DNA from: an uncultured Bacilli bacterium
Lineage (GTDB): Bacteria; Bacillota_I; Bacilli_A; RF39; UBA660
Assembly (NCBI GenBank): GCA_934153655.1
Contig: CAKPFH010000004.1
Span: 1 to 44,672, forward strand
Reading direction: 5' to 3'
DNA length: 44,672 bases
Below the pieces are notes generated by a model that made no database searches, was not told the origin of the DNA, and was given only the letters and a program-made list of their open reading frames with translations. The position numbers and the translations under genes are program-made. Below are positions 31,213 through 39,982 of the stretch, piece after piece; the first letter of the stretch is position 1, and every line of letters starts with the position of its first letter.

Positions 31213-32991
31213 CTATTTAATAAAATATTTATTTAATAACTTATTAAGATTTTTTTTATTAACTGGTTTTATAATATAATCATCATAACCATTTTTAATA
31301 TATTTATCTATAATAGTTTCTTCATCATCATTAATCATAATAATAACAATTACTTTATATTTAGCTTTTTCTCTTATGTAATTAACTATATCAAAATCAC
31401 TTTTAAAATAACTACTATCAATTAAAATTAAATCAAATGTTTCATTTAAACTTAAAATATTTCCCATTTCATTTATTTTATTTACATATAAATTTTCAAT
31501 TTTATATGGTTTAAATAATATTTTCATATCTTTAATATTTAAATTATTATCAGCAAGAATTAATACCCTTTTATTACTATAATCATGATACTTAACTCTT
31601 ATATTTTTGTTTTCTTCTTTTTCGTTTAAAATATCATATTCACTAACTAATCTTTGATTAATACATAATATTAAATTTGCTTTATCACCGTTTTTAATAA
31701 TTATTATTTTTCCATTTATTTTTTCTAATAAATTTAAAATTATTTCATAATTAATGTTATTTATGTTTTTAAATTTTAATTCATGTGTTTGTATATTTTC
31801 AAAAATATAATTAAAAATATTTTTATCAGTAATTTCATAATTAAATCTTATTTTCAAAAATCTTCCTACTTGAATATTATTAATTATTAAATTTATTTCT
31901 TTTTTTAAGTTTAAAGATGATATTAATTTTAAGAAATATAAATTTGCTTTGATAACTTCTGTTTCTAAACCATACAATTCAACTTTAAAATCATCACTTA
32001 CTTTTACATTTATCTTAATATCTTTTTCTTCAGTTTTTATTAATTCTTGTAGTTTTTTTATCATATCATTTGTTTTGTAATTGTATTCTTCAGTGTCATT
32101 TTGACTTTTTAGCATTGCTAAATTAATAATATCTGATATTTCATTACTTAATTTGATTGCTTTATTTTGAAAACTTGATAATGATTTATTTAATTCTTCT
32201 ACATTGTTTTCATTAACTTTCATATTTCCAAATAATTTTAAATCTTCCACTATTGATTTTAAGTTATTTTCAATATTACAAATTAAATTTAAAGTTTTAT
32301 TAGAAGCTTCTAAAGCTAATTCTTTTTGAAATGCTAATTCTTTAGCCATTTTAACATCTGGGTTTTCAATTGTATTATACATAATAAATAATATATATGA
32401 ATAGAAGAAACCTTCAAATATTAATTCTTTATAATAGCTTCTTACTATAAAGCCTACTAAATAGAGTATTATTAATATAATATATGGAATTATCTTTTTA
32501 ATAGAGTATTTTTTAATAACTAAATAAATTGTTATAATTATAAAAAAGGAAAAACTTAAAATTGTATGTCCTATAGCCACATTATATGATAATCCTGTTC
32601 CATCTAATAAATCACCTTTATAAATAACATTTAATGGTAAAAATAATATACCAAGTATTGCTATAACCGTAATAATAAATAATATTTTTTTTAAATTAAT
32701 ATATTTTTCTTCTTTATCATAAACAAATAAACAATAGTACATTGAATATAAATTTAACAAAGTTAAAATACTCATATATATTTTTTGAAAAATTCCTATT
32801 AAACTAAAATCATTTGTTAATCTAGCAATAAAATATGTTATAATGCCAATAATTACAAATAAAAAGTTTAAACCTATTAATTTAGCATATGTCTTTGTTT
32901 CTACATTATCAACGTTTGGTTTAGAAAAAAACAATATTATTAAGGTCGTAATTATTAATAACCCTACTATTTGCAATATAATTCCTTGCAT
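31213..32991 (-). CDS. Degenerate hybrid histidine-kinase-like membrane protein with receiver domain
   Basis: About seven transmembrane segments occupy residues 1-205. A helical dimerisation-like region (about 215-290) has the sequence ASNKTLNLICNIENNLKS where kinases carry F-x-x-x-x-S-H-E-[LIF]-R-T-P, so the phosphoacceptor His is absent. The following region (about 300-450) has a weak ATPase-like pattern without clear N, G1 or G2 boxes. The C-terminal receiver (about 473-592) looks functional: acidic D481, phosphoacceptor D525 in LILIDSSY and K575 in YIIKPV. It is probably a signal sink or sensor fed by another kinase. It begins 13 nt after the PlsC-like gene, suggesting a membrane-lipid link. 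Confidence 0.7.
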   Translation of the reverse strand: MQGIILQIVGLLIITTLIILFFSKPNVDNVETKTYAKLIGLNFLFVIIGIITYFIARLTNDFSLIGIFQKIYMSILTLLNLYSMYYCLFVYDKEEKYINLKKILFIITVIAILGILFLPLNVIYKGDLLDGTGLSYNVAIGHTILSFSFFIIITIYLVIKKYSIKKIIPYIILIILYLVGFIVRSYYKELIFEGFFYSYILFIMYNTIENPDVKMAKELAFQKELALEASNKTLNLICNIENNLKSIVEDLKLFGNMKVNENNVEELNKSLSSFQNKAIKLSNEISDIINLAMLKSQNDTEEYNYKTNDMIKKLQELIKTEEKDIKINVKVSDDFKVELYGLETEVIKANLYFLKLISSLNLKKEINLIINNIQVGRFLKIRFNYEITDKNIFNYIFENIQTHELKFKNINNINYEIILNLLEKINGKIIIIKNGDKANLILCINQRLVSEYDILNEKEENKNIRVKYHDYSNKRVLILADNNLNIKDMKILFKPYKIENLYVNKINEMGNILSLNETFDLILIDSSYFKSDFDIVNYIREKAKYKVIVIIMINDDEETIIDKYIKNGYDDYIIKPVNKKNLNKLLNKYFIK

Positions 32992-33004
32992 TTGTTACCT
33001 CTTT

Positions 33005-33958
33005 TCATCTTTTTAATCTTTTTTCATAATTTCTTAACAAAAATCCATTATTAGAATTTATATTCAAACTATTCATAAAAGAAAATACTTCTTCTTCACT
33101 TATAATGTTTTTATCATGAAAACTTTCACTTAAAGCATCTTCTAATGAAAAACCATACCCATAATTACATCTTTCAACTATATCTTTTTGAAAATCAGAA
33201 ACAGAAGTTTCAACTTCATCTCTTTTTAAAGATGTCATACTTTCCATAATTTCCCATTTTAAAGTACAAAGTTTATCTCTTAATTCTAAATTTAATTCTT
33301 GTTCTGATTTATTTGTATTTTTAGAAATACCATAGTTCTTGCCAATATTGAAATAAAAACTTTTGTTGTACTGTTCAACAGCAATTGGAACTATTTCACA
33401 TCCTGTTTCTTTAGCCATTCTAACGGTACCAGGAAATGTTTTCATAACAACTACATTAGGTGAAACATTCCAAGCTCCCTCAGGATAAATTAATAAGTTT
33501 CCTCCCTTAGTTAATAATTCAATTGATCTAGAATAAGCAATTTTTCTATCAAGTTTATTTTTAGTTTCAAGAGGAATAACTCCATTTAATTTTAAACTTT
33601 GATAAATAAATTTTTTATATAAGATACCTGGATCACCTAACATTAAATAAGCCGGTTCTTCAATAACTTGAAAAGTTCTTTGAATATCATTACCACCTAT
33701 ATGAGTACAAGCAAATATTTTAGGATTATCCTTACTTGCTTGATTTTTATTATCAATTATTATATTTTCTTCAGAAGATAAAACTTGATCAATTTTTAAA
33801 ATTAAATTAATTAAAAAATGAAGTTTTTTTCTTAACTCAATCCCTTTTAATTTATCACCTTTATTATAGCAATAAATTCTGTATTCTGCATAATAATTAA
33901 TTAGTTCTTCAATAGTTTTTTTTCTTTTTTCTAATAAATTTATTTTTTGAAAATTCAT
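33005..33958 (-). CDS. PlsC-like 1-acyl-glycerol-3-phosphate/lysophospholipid acyltransferase
   Basis: Two acyltransferase motifs are clear: the catalytic H-x4-D in THIGGNDIQ (about residue 85) and the phosphate-binding YPEGAWN (about 160). PIAVEQYNKSFYFNIG follows as the fourth block. The first 70 residues are helical and charged, without a strong membrane span, and the C-terminal 70 residues are an extension of unknown role. It is probably an acyltransferase of phospholipid or surface glycolipid synthesis. The frame opens at a TTG at 33970, but GGGGGT sits correctly for the ATG at 33958 (MNFQKINLL, 317 aa). It is cotranscribed with the kinase-like gene. Confidence 0.83.
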   Translation of the reverse strand: MNFQKINLLEKRKKTIEELINYYAEYRIYCYNKGDKLKGIELRKKLHFLINLILKIDQVLSSEENIIIDNKNQASKDNPKIFACTHIGGNDIQRTFQVIEEPAYLMLGDPGILYKKFIYQSLKLNGVIPLETKNKLDRKIAYSRSIELLTKGGNLLIYPEGAWNVSPNVVVMKTFPGTVRMAKETGCEIVPIAVEQYNKSFYFNIGKNYGISKNTNKSEQELNLELRDKLCTLKWEIMESMTSLKRDEVETSVSDFQKDIVERCNYGYGFSLEDALSESFHDKNIISEEEVFSFMNSLNINSNNGFLLRNYEKRLKR

Positions 33959-33990
33959 AAATACCCCCAATAAGTTTATTTTATCATAAA

Positions 33991-34014
33991 AAAATAGGAA
34001 AATAAATTCCTATT
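33991..34014 (-). terminator. Terminator overlapping the stop codon of the SpoIVB-like gene
   Basis: AATAGGAA-AATAAA-TTCCTATT (33993-34014) with a following T-run on the minus strand. It is almost identical to the terminator at 31173-31198. Confidence 0.8.
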
Positions 34015-34969
34015 TTATACTTTCTAACATTTTTATTATACTAATTCCATAACCTTTCGTGTTATCACTTACAACAGTATGGGTAACAGCTCCAATTATT
34101 TTATCATCTTGAATTATCGGAGAACCACTCATTCCTCTTACAATACCACCAGTTTTAGTAATTAAATTATTATCAGTTATTTGAAATAAAATATTTTTTG
34201 TTTCACTTGTTTTATTAACTTCCAAGATTTCTATTTCAAATTCTTCAATTTTATTAGCTGTTAAAGTTGTTCTTATATAAGCTTTACCAAGTTTAATACT
34301 TTCCATATCACCTACAAGAATTAAATTATCAGAGTTATAATCATCATTATAAGTTCCATATATTCCTGTTTCAAGATTTTTATCAATGGTACCATAAGTA
34401 GTATCAAAATAAAACTTAGCATTCTTCTCTCCAGCATAACCATCTCTTGATTTATCTACACCAACAACATTCGACTTAAATATCTTACCATCTCTTACTT
34501 CAAACTTAATATTAGTTTTACTATCAGTTATCGAATGTCCTAAAGCCCCATACCTATTAGTACTTGGATCAATAAAAGTCAAAGTACCAATACCTGTTAT
34601 ACTATCTTTAACATATAAGCCAGTTTTAAAAACTCCATTATTATCTTTTGTTAGTTTTAAAGTAGTATATCCAAGTTTATTAGATCTTTTATAACCTATT
34701 TTTAAATTAATTGTATTAGAATTAGTATCAATAGTTTTTAACATATCATTAATAGATGAAATACTTGTATCATTAATAGATACAATTGTATCACCTACAT
34801 TTAAATCACTTTTAAGATCATCATAAAAACCTACAACTAACACACCCTTATTATAAATAGTAATTCCTAAGTTTTCACCACCTGGAACAACATATTTAGT
34901 TAAAGCAAATGCTTTTAAAGGGAATAAAAATATTAAAAAAAGTATTAGTAGTTTTCTTTTAAAATTCAT
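34010..34969 (-). CDS. spoIVB: SpoIVB-family (S55) serine protease with PDZ domain
   Basis: A signal peptide or anchor (KRKLLILFLIFLFPLKAFA) is followed by VVPGGENLGITIYNKGVLVVGF, as in Bacillus SpoIVB, a PDZ domain (about 45-105) and the S55 peptidase. The catalytic His is in GALGHSITD (about 145), the Ser in GMSGSPIIQ (about 281), and ITDNNLITKTGG contains the likely Asp. At 319 residues it is shorter than the roughly 425 of Bacillus because the N-terminal region is reduced. In sporulating bacteria it activates pro-sigma-K processing from the forespore side, and its gene lies beside spo0A. No sporulation gene is near here, so the role is open. AAGGAGTGA precedes the ATG. Confidence 0.88.
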   Translation of the reverse strand: MNFKRKLLILFLIFLFPLKAFALTKYVVPGGENLGITIYNKGVLVVGFYDDLKSDLNVGDTIVSINDTSISSINDMLKTIDTNSNTINLKIGYKRSNKLGYTTLKLTKDNNGVFKTGLYVKDSITGIGTLTFIDPSTNRYGALGHSITDSKTNIKFEVRDGKIFKSNVVGVDKSRDGYAGEKNAKFYFDTTYGTIDKNLETGIYGTYNDDYNSDNLILVGDMESIKLGKAYIRTTLTANKIEEFEIEILEVNKTSETKNILFQITDNNLITKTGGIVRGMSGSPIIQDDKIIGAVTHTVVSDNTKGYGISIIKMLESIK

Positions 34970-35024
34970 CTAAATCACTCCTTTTAAAATTAACTACAAT
35001 ACTATTATTAACTAATTAAAAAAT

Positions 35025-36956
35025 TTAATTCTTATTTTCTTTATTTAATATTTCCAATATTTTACTTTCAAGTTCTTGCTCATTAAAACCAAAGTAATCA
35101 AGTAATTCCTTTTTTTTACCAGATATACTAAATTCATCTATACTAATTACTTTCTTAGTTAATTCAAAATAATAATTTTTAACCCCTAAAGTAATAGCAA
35201 TTGTATTTTCTCCACTCAATTTTTCTTTAATACTTTCTTTAGCATTTTTAAGACAAGGAGCACTATAAACATTTGCATGAATGCCAATACTTTCTAAATT
35301 TTCACTTAATTTTAAAGTTATACCTAGTTCTTCTCCATTACTAATTAAATTAATATAATCTTCATATTCAGTTTTTCTTACTAAATAAATACCGTCTTCT
35401 ACTCCGCTTATCTTAGTATCATTAGATATTTCTTTATTATCTCTTGGTAAAACTAAAGCACTTGGAGATTTTTCTTTCATAATTTCCATGTAAGATCCGA
35501 TTAACTCATTTAAATCAAATGGACGATATACTTTTAAATTAGGAATTAATTCAAGAGATGCAAGTTGTTCAACAGGATGATGAGTTGGTCCATCTTCTCC
35601 AACCGTGATAGAATCATGGGTAAATATATATAAAACTGGTAAATTCATCATAGAAGACATTCTAATTGCTGGTTTCATATAATCAGAAAAAGTTAAAAAA
35701 GTACTTCCAAAAGGACGAAGTCCAGCAAGAGCCATCCCATTTAAAATAGCACCCATAGCATGTTCTCTAATACCAAAATAAATATTTCTTCCTGAATAAT
35801 CATCACTTGTAAAAGGTTTAAAATTTCTTAAATTAGTTTTACAACTACTAGACAAATCAGCTGATCCTCCTATTAATAAAGAAAAATTATCAGCTATTTT
35901 ATTCAAAATTTCTCCTGATAAAACTCTTAAAGATTTATTTTCATATTCAATATCTAAATCATTTAATTCATAAGTATTATCTTTTTCCATTATTTTTTTA
36001 ATAATTAAGTTATTATAATCAATTTTTTTAGTTTTTTTGTATTCTTTAAAACGATTAATAATACTAGTTTTTAAATCTAAACAACAATCAGCAGAAACCG
36101 TAAAAGGAGCATCAATTATTCCTAGTTTTTCTTTAACATTACTAATATCTTCTAAATCAAGTGGCACTCCATGAACTAAATTAGTTCCTTGATTTTTAGA
36201 ATAAATTCCAATAGTTGTTTTACAAATAATAATACTTGGTCTATCACTATTTCTAGCAAGTTTTAAAGCATTATCAATACTATCTGGACTATCAACAGCA
36301 TCAATTATATTAAAATTAATACTTTCAAATCTTTTTTTAATATCTTCACAACTGGAAATACTTAATTTATTATCTAAAGTTATATCATTACTATCATATA
36401 AAACAATTAAGTTTTTAAGTTTTAAAGTACCAGCTAAAGCTAAAGCTTCATAAGTAATACCTTCTTCAAGTTCTCCATCACCACATAAAACATAAGTATA
36501 ATAATCAATATTTTTCTTACTGATTTGATGTAAATATTCTTCAGCTATACTATAACCAACTGAAGTTGCTACTCCTTGACCTAAAGGTCCAGTTGACATT
36601 TCTATAAAAGGTGTTTTCAAATACTCAGGATGTCCTGGAGTTTTCGAATTTATTCTTCTTAAATTTTTAATATCATCAAGAGATAGAATACCTAACATAT
36701 AAAATATTCCATATAAAAGTGGTACTCCATGTCCTGCTGACATGATAAATCTATCGCGATTTAGAAAATCTTTATTATCTAAATCCATAATTAAATGTCT
36801 TTTATATAAAGTATAAATAATAGAAGCAGATCCTAAACATATTCCTGAATGACCACTACCAGCATTATTAATCATATCAATTGCTAAACCTCTTAAATTA
36901 TTAATTCCTACTTTATCTAATTCATAATCTGTATTTTTATTTAATATATCTAACAT
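35025..36956 (-). CDS. tkt: Transketolase
   Basis: A TPP- and Mg-dependent enzyme of the non-oxidative pentose phosphate pathway. The TPP site is CGDGELEEGITYEA (about 160) with VLYDSNDITLD; other family segments are MSTGPLGQGVATSVGYS, GGSADLSSS, FGIREHAMGAILNGMAL and HDSITVGEDGPTHHPVEQL. The N-terminal segment reads GSGHSGICLGSA rather than the more usual G-H-P-G-A-P-L-G, a divergence seen in some low-GC lineages. At 643 residues it is of normal length. A TATAAT -10 box (36976-36981) and GGAGGAAAT precede the ATG. The promoter region is divergent from that of the 163-aa gene. Confidence 0.96.
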   Translation of the reverse strand: MLDILNKNTDYELDKVGINNLRGLAIDMINNAGSGHSGICLGSASIIYTLYKRHLIMDLDNKDFLNRDRFIMSAGHGVPLLYGIFYMLGILSLDDIKNLRRINSKTPGHPEYLKTPFIEMSTGPLGQGVATSVGYSIAEEYLHQISKKNIDYYTYVLCGDGELEEGITYEALALAGTLKLKNLIVLYDSNDITLDNKLSISSCEDIKKRFESINFNIIDAVDSPDSIDNALKLARNSDRPSIIICKTTIGIYSKNQGTNLVHGVPLDLEDISNVKEKLGIIDAPFTVSADCCLDLKTSIINRFKEYKKTKKIDYNNLIIKKIMEKDNTYELNDLDIEYENKSLRVLSGEILNKIADNFSLLIGGSADLSSSCKTNLRNFKPFTSDDYSGRNIYFGIREHAMGAILNGMALAGLRPFGSTFLTFSDYMKPAIRMSSMMNLPVLYIFTHDSITVGEDGPTHHPVEQLASLELIPNLKVYRPFDLNELIGSYMEIMKEKSPSALVLPRDNKEISNDTKISGVEDGIYLVRKTEYEDYINLISNGEELGITLKLSENLESIGIHANVYSAPCLKNAKESIKEKLSGENTIAITLGVKNYYFELTKKVISIDEFSISGKKKELLDYFGFNEQELESKILEILNKENKN

Positions 36957-37021
36957 ATTTCCTCCATCTATTTTAATTATAACGAATTTTTTTAATATTT
37001 AAAAGAATTTTTCAAAAAAAC

Positions 37022-37050
37022 TTTAGAAAGTGAATAATATTTAGTATAAT
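37022..37050 (+). promoter_or_regulatory. Promoter of the 163-aa membrane-protein gene
   Basis: TTTAGA (37022-37027), a 17-bp spacer and TATAAT (37045-37050), followed by GGGGGA 5 nt before the ATG at 37066. Confidence 0.6.
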
Positions 37051-37065
37051 AACTATGGGGGAAAT

Positions 37066-37557
37066 ATGAATAACATTAATGATATTGAATTAATAAATAA
37101 CTATATAGTTATAACTTATGAAGACAAATTACAAAAATACTTACCACTTAATCAAAATACCAAAGAAGAAATTATCAAAGAACTTAAAGAAAATAAATAT
37201 AATTTATTAAATAAAAAAAGAAGTTTAAAAAGAACTAAAAAAATCTTAATTGTTAGAACTATTATAAAAATACTATTTACTACTTTAATATATTTTTTAA
37301 CTAATAATTTACTAACTAATATTATAGTAACTCTTTGGTGTTTAGAAATATGTTTATTCTATGCAATTTCTCTTAAACAAAACTATGATCTAGATAAAAG
37401 AATTACTAAGTTATTAACTATTTTAAATACTAATAAATTACCAAATGAAGATAAATTAAAAATAATTAATATTTTAAATTATCAAGATTTTAAAGAACCA
37501 ACTATTTTAAATGAAACTGGTAAAATTTTAACTTTTAAAGGAAAAGACGAAAAATAG
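37066..37557 (+). CDS. Unknown small membrane protein (163 aa)
   Basis: I do not recognise this protein. Residues 1-60 are charged and probably cytoplasmic. Two hydrophobic segments lie at about 65-82 and 84-103 (IYFLTNNLLTNIIVTLW, then ICLFYAISL), forming a hairpin. The C-terminal 55 residues are again charged and end with GKILTFKGKDEK. There is no signal peptide. It has its own promoter and shares a terminator with the convergent 52-aa gene. It is one of only two intact plus-strand genes in the window. Confidence 0.7.
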   Translation: MNNINDIELINNYIVITYEDKLQKYLPLNQNTKEEIIKELKENKYNLLNKKRSLKRTKKILIVRTIIKILFTTLIYFLTNNLLTNIIVTLWCLEICLFYAISLKQNYDLDKRITKLLTILNTNKLPNEDKLKIINILNYQDFKEPTILNETGKILTFKGKDEK

Positions 37558-37580
37558 AAAGAAATTAATCTTTCTATTTT
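37551..37580. terminator. Bidirectional terminator between convergent small genes
   Basis: A perfect 12-bp inverted repeat, AAAATAGAAAGA (37551-37562) and TCTTTCTATTTT (37569-37580), with loop AATTAA. Both arms include a TAG stop, one for each of the convergent genes. Confidence 0.8.
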
Positions 37581-37732
37581 AGTTTCATCATATTTTCAAA
37601 GTCATTACACATGTCATTTTCTAGACGACACATTTCTCTTTTAGTTCTAGGACTTAAAACAAAGTTATAAACTATTGTTCCAGCTCCTACCATAATAAGA
37701 CCTGTTATTCCTAAAATCATGCCTTTTTTCAC
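37574..37732 (-). CDS. Small single-span membrane protein (52 aa)
   Basis: Read from the sequence on the minus strand: a GTG start at 37732 with AGGTGA 5 nt upstream and a TAG stop at 37574. The protein begins VKKGMILGITGLIMVG, has one hydrophobic segment (about 4-26), then SPRTKREMCRLENDMC and a charged end, NMMKLK. The layout (short span, then helical tail) resembles YtxH/YtxC-like small proteins, but the similarity is too weak to name. Two Cys lie seven residues apart in the tail. The good ribosome site and shared terminator argue that it is real. Confidence 0.65.
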   Translation of the reverse strand: MKKGMILGITGLIMVGAGTIVYNFVLSPRTKREMCRLENDMCNDFENMMKLK

Positions 37733-37758
37733 AAATATCACCTACTAAAAATATGATT

Positions 37759-37773
37759 GGTACTTTTTGTACC
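37759..37773 (-). terminator. Possible terminator of the mutM-recD2 operon
   Basis: GGTAC-TTTTT-GTACC is a short perfect hairpin 28 bp beyond recD2. The downstream T-run on the minus strand (ATCATATTTTT) is interrupted, so this may instead be an operator for the 52-aa gene. Confidence 0.35.
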
Positions 37774-37801
37774 ATTTATATTATGAGTGATATTTTTTAT
37801 T

Positions 37802-39982
37802 TTATACATTTAAATTATATCTTTCTTTAATTTTATTTACTAAATTAGTTTTTCGATTATTTTCTTTTTCATTTATAACACTTTGATTTAAGGCATTTAC
37901 TTCTCCTAATAAAATTAATTTATTTTTAGCTCTTGTTATTCCTGTATAAATTAATTTTTTATAAAGCATCCTGCCATATTCATTTAAAATAGGAATAACT
38001 ACCGTATTAAATTCACTTCCTTGAGATTTATGAATACTAATAACATAACCAAGAGTAAAGTTTTGAAAATTAGAAGAATTAAATGTAACAATATTAGAAT
38101 CAAAATCAATAGTTATTTCTTTTAATATATTATTAATTTCAATAATTATACCAATATCACCATTATAAATATTATCATCAGGCATATTCATAAGTTGTAA
38201 TACTTTATCTCCTTCTCTATATAAACAATCATTTATAATCATTTCATTTTTATTAGACTCTTTTGGATTTAATAATTCTTGCATACATTTATTTAAATTA
38301 TTAATTCCATTTAAAGTTTTATACATAGGTGCCATTATTTGATAAGATAAATAATCACTTGTTTTTAGTTTATTAATAATAATAGTTAAATTTTCTTTTA
38401 TATCAATTGAACTTGCTTTATAAAAGAATAAATCATCACTTTTATTAAATAAATTATAATTAACTTCTCCTAAATTAACATCATGAGCAAGTTCTATTAT
38501 ATTTGATCCTTTCTTTTGTCTATAAAGAGTATTAAGTTCAACAACCGAAAATACTTCTGATTCTATTAAATCTTTTAAAATATTACCAGGTGATACACTA
38601 GGCAATTGATTAGCATCACCTACCATAATTAAAATAGTATCAAATTTAAGTCCTTTTAAAAGAGAAGAAAATAAAATTGTATCTAACATGCTAACTTCAT
38701 CTACTATGACAATTTTACAATCACTTTTATTATATTCGTTTACTTGAAATCTATTAGTATCTTTATTCCATTTTAAAAACCTATGAATAGTACTAGCTGG
38801 GTAGTTAGTAGCTTCCATAATTCGTTTACTAGCACGTCCCGTTGGAGCAAGTAAAACTATATCATCTTTTGAATAGAAATCTTCATACATTGAAACAATT
38901 GATTTAATAATAGTAGTTTTCCCAGTTCCCGGTCCACCTGATATAATTAAAAAATTTTTTAAAAAAGCTAATTTAATTGCTTCTTTTTGTTTATCATCAT
39001 ATTTAATATTATAAATATTTTCTAAATTATTAATCATTTTATCTAACTTAGTTTCTTTAATTAAAGTATCAGGTTTATTTTTTAAATAAGTTAAACGTTT
39101 AACTATATTATTATCAGCTTCATAGTATATTAAAAGTTCATAGTTATCTAATCCTAAATCCATTATTTTTAACTTTTTAATTAAAGAAATTAAACAATCT
39201 AAAAATAAATCATCTGGTATTAAATAATTAATAATTACTTTTAAAAGATTAAATATTTCACTTTTAGTTTGAATAGTATTACCTGTTTCAAATGACAAAA
39301 CATTCATAGTTTCTATGATACCTGCTTCTATTCTTCTTATATCATCTTTTAAATAATTATTTTTTCTAGCAATTAAATCGACTTTTTGAAAACTTATTTT
39401 TTCAAGATCATAATAAATATCATATAAATTATTTTCTAAAATACTTAAAGTTTCTTCTTTATAATATTTATAAATTAAAGTACTTTCCTTTATACTAAAA
39501 CCAAGATCAGTTATTTTTAAAATTATTTCGGAACTATTATCCATTTCTTCTATTTTATTTTTAATAGTTTCTTTATTTTTCTTAGATAAAGACTCAATAC
39601 TATCTAAAACACCACTATCACTTTTAATTTTACTAATAGCATCATCTCCTAAAGCTTCATATATTTTTAAAGCTTTAGCCTCACCTATACCTTTAAATAA
39701 ATCACTGGTAAAGAATTTAATAATACTATTTTTATCTTCAGCAACTATTACTTTATAACTTGAAACATTTAATTGCATACCATACTTTAAATGTTTTGTA
39801 AGTTCTCCTATTACTTCTAAATTAGTATTTTCTAAAGTATCATAGAAATAACCCGTTATGGTAATAGTTTTATTATTATAACTATCATCTAAATCATTTT
39901 TTAATACTTTAAATAACAAAACCATATAATTATTATCTGATTTAAATATAGTTTTAGTTATTACTCCTTGAAAACTACTCAT
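37802..39982 (-). CDS. recD2: RecD2-type ATP-dependent DNA helicase
   Basis: This is an SF1B 5'-3' helicase of the RecD/TraA family without RecBC partners. N-terminal OB-like and helix-hairpin-helix region (about 1-200, including GIGEAKALKIYEALG) is followed by Walker A ISGGPGTGKTT (about 345-353), APTGRASKRI, Walker B IVIVDEVSML (about 425), GDANQLPSVSPG, LYRQKKGSNI and the C-terminal GYVISIHKSQGSEF and YTGITRAKNKL. At 726 residues it has typical length. It overlaps mutM by 8 nt, a compact DNA-repair operon. Confidence 0.94.
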   Translation of the reverse strand: MSSFQGVITKTIFKSDNNYMVLLFKVLKNDLDDSYNNKTITITGYFYDTLENTNLEVIGELTKHLKYGMQLNVSSYKVIVAEDKNSIIKFFTSDLFKGIGEAKALKIYEALGDDAISKIKSDSGVLDSIESLSKKNKETIKNKIEEMDNSSEIILKITDLGFSIKESTLIYKYYKEETLSILENNLYDIYYDLEKISFQKVDLIARKNNYLKDDIRRIEAGIIETMNVLSFETGNTIQTKSEIFNLLKVIINYLIPDDLFLDCLISLIKKLKIMDLGLDNYELLIYYEADNNIVKRLTYLKNKPDTLIKETKLDKMINNLENIYNIKYDDKQKEAIKLAFLKNFLIISGGPGTGKTTIIKSIVSMYEDFYSKDDIVLLAPTGRASKRIMEATNYPASTIHRFLKWNKDTNRFQVNEYNKSDCKIVIVDEVSMLDTILFSSLLKGLKFDTILIMVGDANQLPSVSPGNILKDLIESEVFSVVELNTLYRQKKGSNIIELAHDVNLGEVNYNLFNKSDDLFFYKASSIDIKENLTIIINKLKTSDYLSYQIMAPMYKTLNGINNLNKCMQELLNPKESNKNEMIINDCLYREGDKVLQLMNMPDDNIYNGDIGIIIEINNILKEITIDFDSNIVTFNSSNFQNFTLGYVISIHKSQGSEFNTVVIPILNEYGRMLYKKLIYTGITRAKNKLILLGEVNALNQSVINEKENNRKTNLVNKIKERYNLNV

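Noticed and set aside
34010..34969. SpoIVB as proof that the organism makes spores
   Set aside because: One protease without any neighbouring sporulation gene is not enough; such genes persist in non-sporulating lineages.
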